Origin: Saccoglossus kowalevskii
Taxonomy: Eukaryota; Hemichordata; Enteropneusta; Harrimaniidae
Direction of reading: 5' to 3'
DNA length: 38,056 bases
NCBI RefSeq assembly: GCF_000003605.2
Contig: NW_003122409.1
Location: forward strand, 131,025 to 169,080
The first letter of the stretch is position 1, and every line of letters begins with the position of its first letter. Below are positions 30,182 to 38,056 of this stretch, piece by piece. The translations under genes were made by a program, and so were the position numbers. The notes under the pieces are model-generated. The model was not told the origin of the DNA and ran no database searches. It saw nothing but the letters and a program-made list of their open reading frames with translations.

Positions 30182-31182
30182 ATTGAAATTCATTTATATG
30201 TGAAAAGCAGCTTATCCCTTATGTTAAATTGAAACCTACACGTACTACTTAGAGACGCATAGAAACATCAATACTAAAATTCTAATCCTAGTGACTAGTT
30301 ACAGAAAACAGGAACTGAAAAGAAAACAATCTCTTTGGGAACCTTCGTAAGTCACAATGAATCAACGTATATGTATATTTTCAGCACAAAGAACACATGT
30401 AAGTTACCAATCTATAGCAAGGTATAATACAGTAGGGGCATATGTTCCTAGCTAGTCACGGTTTCAATTTCAGTTTTGATTACATTTTTCAAGTAGAACC
30501 ATATTGCAATTTTTCTATGACTAACTTAAATATGGTGTATCTTATTATTATTGGATACAAATAATGATTTCAAAAAACAGATGTGACTGTATTCATTGAT
30601 CTCTACATGTGATAAATATACAAAAGAAGAAGGGGAATATAAAAGATGGTCAAAAATTATAAAATACAAGTGATATGACATAAGGACGATTTAATAACTG
30701 GATTACAATCAAAAAGTTTACCATAATATGTTTTCTGAGTATGAACAGTGTCTGGTTAAGCAAGATGTTTCCTCTTACCATCTTACCATTAAATATACAT
30801 GTCATTTAGTACATCAGCTTATAGTTTCAGGAGCTATAGCCTCAAAGTTGTAAACAATTGTGTCAAAAAATTCAGATAACCCACATATATTTGAAGGACT
30901 TCAAAATTTCCACAATTCCAGGCATTTAATGACGAAATTTCCTACCATACAAAACAGAACCATAAATAAGACAAGTCTAGAACTGACATTACAACGAATA
31001 AACAATTATATATGGGGCTATGACCCTGGCTTGTGAAAAGTATAATCCATATCTCAGTATAATGAACTAAATATAATATTACGTATAATACACTATATGA
31101 TGAAGACAATTATGACTTTTACCATATGTGCTCTATAAGTAGCACATGCACTTATAGATAAAAATATTAATAAATGCAGTAT

Positions 31183-31392
31183 ACTGTAAAATACTTTATT
31201 TTAGCTGGAATTAATTTTCGCTAAAAAGGGCTTTTTGGGTGTTTTGTATGGAATTTATTTTCACTGATTTTTGGCGAGTTGAATGTAAAATATAAGGAAA
31301 AAGATATATTCGCTGGATTTCATTTTCATTAAATCATTCCTTCAGCAAAAATACCAGAATTAATTCCAAGCGAAAATAAAGCATTTTACAGT
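31183..31392. mobile_element. MITE family 1, copy 4
   Basis: CTGTAAAATACTTTATTTTA at the left and inverted AAAATAAAGCATTTTACAG at the right, flanked by TA on both sides. The inner GGAATTAATTTTCGC, GGAATTTATTTTCACTGATT and TATATTCGCTGGATTTCATT blocks match copies at 10.2 and 36.5 kb. Confidence 0.85.
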
Positions 31393-31764
31393 ACAACAAA
31401 TGCAATTTTTTGGTTTAAGCATGCATATATGCAAATTAGGTGCTTTGCTTTAGACTGAACTGTGAAAACCCCTGGGACTTCATGAGCTACATACTCAGAT
31501 GGTGTTGGCAAGAAGGCTAATAATTGTACCACTTAAGATACTGAAGGAATGTACGTCATCCACCAACTATGTGGTGTATTTTATCCAAAGTATGCCCTCA
31601 ACTAATATATAGTATTCAACTTTATATATATTCTACTATTAATGTCAAATCTTGGAAATAATTGTATACAACTTTTTCTATGGTTAATTCACTTATATTA
31701 TAACAATATTCAACCATTAAATTCAATGTTCTCTACAGACTAAATCACGGTTAATTTATGTAAT

Positions 31765-31946
31765 ACCGTAAAATCAGTATTAGAAGCCGCATCCCTAATA
31801 GAAGCCACACCTATTCTTTGTGAACAATTTAGACCCAAAAACTCACCATTTCTCATATGTGTATATGCTCTAAAAGAAGCCACATCCCCTCTGTTGCTTT
31901 GTACCATTTTAATAGAAGCCGCGACTTTTAATACAGAGTTTACAGT
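31765..31946. mobile_element. MITE family 3 (AGAAGCC repeats, TA-flanked)
   Basis: The left end CCGTAAAATCAGTATTAGAA is inverted at the right (TTAATACAGAGTTTACAG). Both are flanked by TA. Inside, AATAGAAGCC(G/A)C or a close form occurs four times with a spacing that suggests degenerate subrepeats. Confidence 0.65.
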
Positions 31947-32293
31947 AATACCTAATTCACATGATAATACTATTTAATTTACAGGAAAATCATTATACAT
32001 ACTGGTAATAATGTATCCAATTTACATGAAAATCCCTATACATAATAATACAATCTAATTTGCATATTCATTTGCTACAACTGAAATACTGTTTCTAAAA
32101 AGTTCAAGCATAGTAAAATCAACAACCTTAAAAGACCAGAGGAGAAGACTGAAAGGATAATACCAGCACTGATGTTAATCAGTTTAATTTTTAAGACATG
32201 GCCTTTTTTTATATTGAGCCCATGAACATGTGTTTGTTGAAGGGTTATTCTATGGATTATTGAGCATGTGTAGTCTGAGTACATTAATGCATA

Positions 32294-32496
32294 CTGTAAA
32301 TGCACTAATTATTCACTGGGTTTTAATTGCACTATTTTCGCTGATAAGTAAAAATCCGCTAAAATAAATCTATGTGAACATGTAAAATAACAATAAATGT
32401 GTTTTCATGACAAATTTATGAATTAAAACACAGTAAATATGCTCAAAACATAAAAATATTGAAATTAAATGTCAGTGAAAATAAATGGTTTTACGG
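32294..32496. mobile_element. MITE family 2, copy 2 (TA-flanked)
   Basis: It starts CTGTAAATGCACTAATTATT followed by CACTGGGTTTTAATTGC, and ends with CAGTGAAAATAAATGGTTTT then ACGG. It shares the CACTGGGTTTTAATT core with 26759-26956. Confidence 0.55.
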
Positions 32497-33503
32497 TATG
32501 TAATCCGAGTACAGTATTGTGGTGTGTGCAGCACAGAATTTATCAATCAATGATACATGTATCTTACCAGTAGCAACTGATGGATAAATAAACAGATAAT
32601 GATATCACCACATTCAATAAGTTTAATATTCCAATAACACAACTGATATTGCAAAATGTGATAAAATATTCATTGACATTTTATGCTGATATTTAAGTTG
32701 TTTTCTAACAAAATCATTATCATGTATATGCCAAAAAAGGAATTTCTTTTTTTACTGTGATAATAAAGTATTCTATTCTAAAAAAAATATATAAAATGCC
32801 AAAAAAATCCATTTCCTTTTGTTCATCTTGCATACATCTGGATTACTTTCCAATTTAAATCTTATTTTCACAATAGTGAGATAAATCTACGAACCAAAAA
32901 AATCAATCTTCACAGAATCTTCCATGCATTTATATTAAGAATAAAAATTCAATAACAATATTCAGAATGGCTGATTACAAATTTTTCTGATATAGGAGAA
33001 TTTCCACCGGGAAATAATACGATATGTGGCCACCACTCTGATAAAGCCTAAAATGTGGGAAACTTATCCCTCCTCCCACACTATGGTACATGTCAGTTTC
33101 TTATTTTATATTGTCCATGTTTTCATAAACATGAGCAACTTTAACAACACATTTTTAGTGATTTTGCAGACTTTTTCGGGATTTTTATGGTTATTTTCAG
33201 GAACAAACATAATTGAACACTGTACACCCTTTATCAGGCATTTTTGTCTCAAAAATGAGCCTCCATTTGGGAGCACATCAGTTTCTATGACGACTATATT
33301 AGGTAAGCACTAATGCAAATAACAAGGGTGTGTCTACGTTCAAAATAAATCATATTTTAAAGATTTTGATATAATAAATGTAATTTTGGGTTGTTATGTG
33401 CTCTTATCAGAAAAGCACTACAAAAAGAACAAATATGGTACACAAATTTTGGTTACATCAAATTGTATAGCGTAGACTCATTATTATGTATAATATATGA
33501 TAT

Positions 33504-33867
33504 CAGAGGTACATTACTTGGGGTTTGCAAGTAGCGTGACATGATACCAAGATCCCGTTTCAATCTCGCTCTCGCATAAGCGTTCCCAACTCAGAACAAT
33601 GCAAATGTGCATACCCAAGGTAACTAGGATACTGGGAGGTCCAGGTGGATGAAAATAGCTGGTCACGATATGACGGATTACAAGAACTATATTTTCTGTA
33701 CATTTTCGATGTATTACATTGTTTCACTGTGATACTGGTAAGACATGTTTTGTGGTTTTATTACAAACCTTGAACATTGATATATGTAATGTCAGAAGGT
33801 CGTAACATCAGTCTCGCTATCTACAAGATGAGACTTGAAACCCCAAACCCCAAGTAATGTACCTCTG
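33504..33867. mobile_element. hAT-like MITE with perfect 24-bp terminal inverted repeats
   Basis: CAGAGGTACATTACTTGGGG plus TTTG (33504-33527) is exactly inverted at 33844-33867. ATGATAT flanks both sides (33497-33503, 33868-33874), a 7-bp exact match within an expected 8-bp duplication. The CAGAG start and ~8-bp duplication fit the hAT superfamily. The 364-bp element has no coding capacity. Confidence 0.8.
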
Positions 33868-34369
33868 ATGATATAAAGTGAGAATAATTTGGTACTTAAA
33901 AATGAGGATTAATGCGAGTTGTGTAAATGACACTAACATTTTCGACAGCTGTCAGTGTTTTTATAAAGAGTCAAGCAATTGATAGCGTATGACAGCAGGC
34001 GGGAGCTTTGCAAATAATGAATAGAAATATTTCCCAGTTGTAGAGACAGCTATGGGAATGGCTATTGTGTTTCATTTCATACAAAATGTACCTAATAGGC
34101 TTCGTGTATGTACATGTACAAATGTACCACAATGATACATTATCATCAAAAAAGTTTTGGAATTCGACAAACGTGAAAATATATGCGAAGGGTATTTCCA
34201 TGCTTAACAAGTCATTGAAAATGATGACACAGTCCCCGTTAAGTTCTCTTTGTGCTCGTCATATTAAAGCTAAAGGGTTGTCACAAGCGTGTCCTTGAAA
34301 CTTGAGTTCCAAGGTGTGTATACAACAGATTGTTTATTTATATCAAAACACGTGTTTCGTGTCATAGTA

Positions 34370-34978
34370 ATATGGCCAAAATAAAAACAGCCGTTATTCA
34401 GCTATCTTTGATCTGATTATGAAACACACTGATATGTATGATGTATGTGCCAAATACGAATGAAAATGGTACATAAATTGTGGAAATATAGTAGTAAGGC
34501 CAAAAAGTCAGATGGCTGTCAATCGGCCATCCTTGACCAGATTTTGAAACAAATTGTCATGGACATGCATCCTAACATGTATAAAGTACATGTATGTGCC
34601 AAATTTGACAGAGCACGTCCAAGATACCACATAAAAAAACAAAAACAAGATGCCTGCCAGTCGACCATCTTTGATCCAATTGCAAAATAAATCGTCATGG
34701 ACATGTATCCTAACATGTATAATCTATGTACCAAGTTTGAATGAAAACTGACAAAGCATGTCCAAAATACAACCTTTTCAAAAAACAAGATGGCTGCCAG
34801 TCGGCCATTTTGAATCGAATCGCTAAACCACTGCATGTGCATATGTCCCACATAAAGTACTAGGCACATGCAAAGAATGAACGGAATCGGTCCAAGGGAT
34901 TCTAAGATATGACTCCGGACGGATGGAGACCGAATTATAAGTCCCCATTTTCGGACTTCGTCCGAACAGGGACTAATA
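34370..34978. repeat. Dispersed repeat family C, copy 2 (internally tandem)
   Basis: Four degenerate units each with an AAGATGGCTGCCAGTCGGCC-type start, TTTGATC(C/T)GATT, GTCATGGACATG and CCAAATTTGA. They are followed by the terminal module AAGTACTAGGCACATGCAAA and a CCGGACGGATGG / GGACTTCGTCCGAACAGGGA hairpin end. Minus-strand frames up to 116 codons here are repeat shadows. Confidence 0.75.
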
Positions 34979-34983
34979 ATGTG

Positions 34984-35003
34984 TTAAAGGGGCACTTCCA
35001 GTT
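34984..35003. other. Possible transposon terminus at TTAA
   Basis: TTAAAGGGGCACTTCCAG has the look of a TTAA-targeting element end, immediately after repeat family C. I found no matching inverted end to the right, so this is weak. Confidence 0.2.
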
Positions 35004-35601
35004 AAGCCTAATCTCACAACAATCTTACTTTCTGGATTAAAATAACAATGGATAACAAAAGATCATTGTGAACAACATAAACAATAGTGTCCCATGATTC
35101 TTTGGTGCAATCCCTGGGCTTAGAAGGTTCCCCTTCAAATACATTTGATGATGGTCAATTTTGATCAAGTATGAGTACCCCCAAACACTGTATTCCCCTC
35201 TGAAAAATCGTAATTTTGACATTGAGCCAATAAAAATAAATTCAAATTTAAAAAATCAAATCATTATATTTTTGCGATCAATCATTCGCAATATTCAAGA
35301 TCTCGCACTGAACAGAAAGACACTTTTTGCTAAAAATGCACATTATGCATGCACTGAAATGTGGAATTATACAGTTCCAACAAACACGATTATAAAAACA
35401 TTGGTTTCAGATGTAGGTCAGGTCAAATGAAGCTGTATCACAATTTTGTCATCAGTTAACATTCTACTTTTAGATCGCAGCAAATCGAGTATTACCAGTA
35501 CATATTATGACTACAATGTACACAGCTGCCAATTTTTACATTGCAGTCTGTACTTATAATCTGCTCTGTGAAGTCAGTGACTTACAATGTCATTACAGAT
35601 G

Positions 35602-35934
35602 CTAAATAGGTGATTTTCTGTTCAACTGCGAGATCTCGCGTATTGCGTGAAAGACGCGGATCAAACGTCTGCTGGAAAACATCAAACGATTTGATTTTGA
35701 ACTAGAATTTCTTTTTTCATAGTTCAAAGTCGAAAGGCAGATCTTTGATAGGGGAATATTACATTTAGATTCCATTACTTGACCATCATTAAATATGTAC
35801 AGCACATTATTAAAGCATGGAAATATCCCCAAAAATATATTCGCGTTAGTTGAATCCCACACGATGTTTGACGCCACTACAAGCTTTGTTTGTCCTGTTT
35901 TACGCTCGATTTTATGCATAACACGAAATCTCAC
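35602..35934 (-). other. Unrecognised 110-codon open frame
   Basis: Starts MRFRVMHKIERKTGQTKL and ends QLNRKSPI. No known domain is visible. It has no acceptor/donor context linking it to Mondo exon A in phase, and lacks the LFExM-x-LAYSG signature. A competing plus-strand frame overlaps it. Possibly chance or a decayed coding fragment. Confidence 0.15.
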
Positions 35935-35976
35935 AATTAACGCAAAATGGTCTATTGTCCTGGTCCTGGTCGGAGG

Positions 35977-36106
35977 TAGCTTATGTCATTTTCTAGAGAG
36001 CACTACCATAAGAAAGCCAGTCAGTCAGAGCTAGGATATGTCATTTCTAGAGAGCATCATGATCAGAAGGCCAGTCAGTCAGAGATAGGATATGTCATTT
36101 TCTAGA
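35977..36106. repeat. Tandem repeat, ~55-bp unit, ~2.4 copies
   Basis: Units start at about 35981, 36036 and 36090 with ATATGTCATTTTCTAGAGAG. Each of the first two continues to AAG(A/G)(A/C)AGCCAGTCAGTCAGA or AGGCCAGTCAGTCAGA. The third ends at a TAGAATAGAATAG run. Confidence 0.85.
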
Positions 36107-36405
36107 ATAGAATAGAATTTTGTATTTGCTCTTTTTGTAATGAATGCGATTACATAAATGACAGAGGTATGTCCATGGTTGAAATAAGCCATAATTTAAT
36201 GTTTTGGGTTTAAATGTGCTTCTTTTTTAGAAATGCTCCTCCAACACAGCAAATACATGTATGGTATTGGTTTTATTATCACCTCCATTTTGGGACTGTA
36301 GCAAGAATATTAGGACTTAACAATGTACATGCATTTTAAAATGCTAAACACATTTGATGAAAAATATATACAAAAGAAGGAGTGAGTGTAAATTCTAATA
36401 TTAGA

Positions 36406-36499
36406 ACCACTTTATTTTAGCTGGAATTAACTTTCACTAAAAAGACTTTGGGTGTTTTGTAAGGCAACTTATTTTCACTGATTTTGGGTTGTATGTAAT
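36406..36499. mobile_element. MITE family 1, truncated copy 5
   Basis: CACTTTATTTTAGCTGGAAT then TTTCACTAAAAAGACTTTGG and GGTGTTTTGTAAGGCAACTT: the left half of a family 1 element, cut off where the next copy begins. Confidence 0.65.
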
Positions 36500-36753
36500 A
36501 CTGTGGAATACTTTATTTTCGCAGGAATAAATTTTCGCCGAAAAGGCTTTTTTGGGCGTTTTTTATGGAATTTATTTTCACTGTTTTTTGATGAGTTTAA
36601 TGTGAAATATAGGGAAAAAAGTATATTCACTGGATTTAATTTTCACGGAATCATCCCTTCAGTGAAAATAGCGAAAATAAAGTATTTTACAGTATTCGCT
36701 GGATTTTATTTTCATTGAATCACTGCTTCAGTGAAAATAAAGTATTTTACAGT
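36500..36753. mobile_element. MITE family 1, copy 6 with duplicated right end
   Basis: It starts ACTGTGGAATACTTTATTTT. The right end AAAATAAAGTATTTTACAGT occurs twice (ending near 36693 and 36753), with an extra ~60-bp block GCTGGATTTTATTTTCATTG between. It abuts truncated copy 5, so two insertions are nested or tandem. Confidence 0.8.
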
Positions 36754-37604
36754 AATTTGCTCATTTCTTTTCTCCTTTTATACAAGATACCAAAAATCTT
36801 CTTTCTTAAACACAGTAGTAAATGTATGAATGTAAACTTGAGAATATATCGTGTAATTGGATCGTATATCAAATCAGATTTATCACAGAGCCACCGGAGT
36901 GACGTTTCCTTTTCCCATCATTACATTACATTACATATACCACTCAACCTAAATTACAAACACATTTACTAACACTTCGGAAAATTAAAATGTAACAGAC
37001 TTCAAGGACATCTTCTATGCCAGACATTATAAATGTCTTTTCACATTTCACTACACAATGTACTATATATAAACCGTTTTATATAAACATTCTCATCAGA
37101 AAAAATTGCAATTTGATAAAATAAGGCTGCGACTTCAGACATTAAATACATTTCAGTACTACCGGGTACATCACCGTCTGATGCCGTTTATTTTTTTTCG
37201 GCTATCTGAGATTTGAATTTCATCTGGTGATATGTTACTGAAATATTCTCCAACTTGACGAAATCCACAAAAATTTTGTCACTTTTGAATTAAAGAATTT
37301 TACAGCAATCTCACAGTAAGAACCCCCGTAGAAGTGTGGGGTACCCAAGCTACTCTAGTTACTAGCAATTGATTTATTTCACATAAATCAATATAGACAT
37401 AGACTAAATCTTCTCAATACAGTTCCAGACATGCTTCAAAGTTCATTTATACTTATATGTTTATGACACTTGTGCAAGCGATATATTATATTTTATTATT
37501 ACGTAATATCATTGTTTTATAAGGGTAGATATCCTGGATATCCATGCACAGTGATACGCGATGAGAAACTCATGATCCCTACCCGCATCAATCAAATTTA
37601 TTTT

Positions 37605-37700
37605 AACCAATCACGTCACAGAACGCCGGGGAGAGCCGCGGACTGCTTATAATTAGGGACCTCTACCGCTGTACCGGTCACAACCGCGGTCCTCGGTAAT
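37605..37700 (+). promoter_or_regulatory. Promoter-like patch (CCAAT, CRE-like, TATA-like)
   Basis: AACCAATCACGTCACAG (37605-37621) combines a CCAAT box with a TGACG/CGTCA half-site. It is followed by a GC-richer stretch (CGCCGGGGAGAGCCGCGG) and CTTATAATTA at 37647. CpG density is higher than anywhere nearby. As read on + it would drive a gene to the right of the window, but CCAAT/CRE patches also work in both directions. No transcript evidence. Confidence 0.25.
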
Positions 37701-38056
37701 GTGTGAAATACGTACTTAACAGTTTCTTTGTTATTCCACGAGTCATTGTTTTAAAATCCGATGCTGTAAATGAATATGATATGTGCGCTTGTTTAGTATT
37801 TAGTACATGTATTTAGCATCAATTTCCAAAGTGATGCGATACAATTTTTCATGGTACATGTAGGTATACCTTTCTTACACTGGAATAAAGTCTACAATTG
37901 AAAAGAGGACGATTTACAAAGTTTCAGCGTATCCAAGCCGTATCCTGGTTGATTGATTTGGCAGTATCATGTTCACCATTTGTGTCACACTCCAGAAAAA
38001 TTGGCCAGCAAACGAGAAACGGGCAAACTAATCAAAACAGGTCAGGCTGTCTGCAT

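Larger units (their letters stand above)
25126..38056 (-). other. Upstream region / probable first intron of Mondo, no exon recognised
   Basis: I searched the minus strand for the conserved LFE(C/A)M-x-LAYSG segment that must precede exon A, and for the HSGHFM segment, and found neither. Open frames here are short, and many coincide with repeats. Apart from the mobile elements, duplications and promoter-like patch listed separately, the region looks like AT-rich non-coding DNA. Confidence 0.5.

Noticed and set aside
32745-32785. AATAAAGTATTCTATTCT as the 3' tail of a LINE
   Set aside because: The motif is suggestive of some non-LTR retrotransposon tails, but no reverse-transcriptase-like sequence precedes it, and similar short runs occur at 22.73 and 36.1 kb.
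36503-36718. 71-codon plus-strand frame
   Set aside because: It is entirely inside a MITE family 1 copy.
37408-37436. Minus-strand NFEACLELY as the missing LFEAM-x-LAY exon
   Set aside because: Only four of eight key positions match; stops lie immediately before and after, and no phase-2 donor follows.

Overview
This is AT-rich animal (metazoan) genomic DNA. Coding sequence lies in short exons bounded by GT/AG splice signals. Introns are long and full of short inverted-repeat transposons (MITEs) and minisatellites, and there is a 50-N assembly gap. The TRIM-NHL gene with a filamin domain and the single-copy-looking Mondo gene fit an invertebrate such as a hemichordate, cephalochordate or mollusc. 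The exact lineage cannot be fixed from this sequence alone.

Layout. Positions 3-1178 (+) hold the C-terminal end of a TRIM2/3/71-type protein (filamin domain plus NHL propeller) whose N-terminal half lies left of the window. Positions 1179-7345 contain no recognisable gene. They hold a MITE in the TRIM 3' flank, a small inverted-repeat element, a dispersed repeat, a ~89-bp tandem repeat, a PIF/Harbinger-like MITE and a degenerate ~80-bp tandem repeat. Positions 7346-25125 (-) carry the main gene, an orthologue of Mondo (vertebrate MLXIP/MondoA and MLXIPL/ChREBP). I assembled it here as 15 coding exons with fully compatible phases, encoding 1038 residues up to the stop. The N-terminal exon(s), with the first Mondo conserved regions, are not visible. 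Positions 25126-38056 show no convincing exon. They are probably the first intron and/or upstream DNA of Mondo, and are rich in MITEs (Tc1/mariner-like TA-flanked families, a hAT-like element with a perfect 24-bp terminal repeat), a very recent 147-bp tandem duplication and a small GC-richer promoter-like patch near 37.6 kb.

Function. Mondo proteins are glucose-6-phosphate-responsive bHLH-zipper transcription factors that bind carbohydrate response elements as heterodimers with Mlx. The visible parts are late conserved regions of the glucose-sensing module, the NAD-x-IQP-type motif, a long low-complexity Q/S/P-rich activation region, the basic-HLH-zipper with the H/E/R DNA-contact triad, and the C-terminal dimerisation/cytoplasmic-localisation domain. 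The TRIM-NHL gene points toward Mondo (convergent); there is no sign that the two are functionally linked.

I did not find a novel gene system. The most distinctive things are structural: two Mondo introns are almost wholly built of minisatellite, and several TA-flanked MITE copies carry AATAAA on both strands next to or inside genes.
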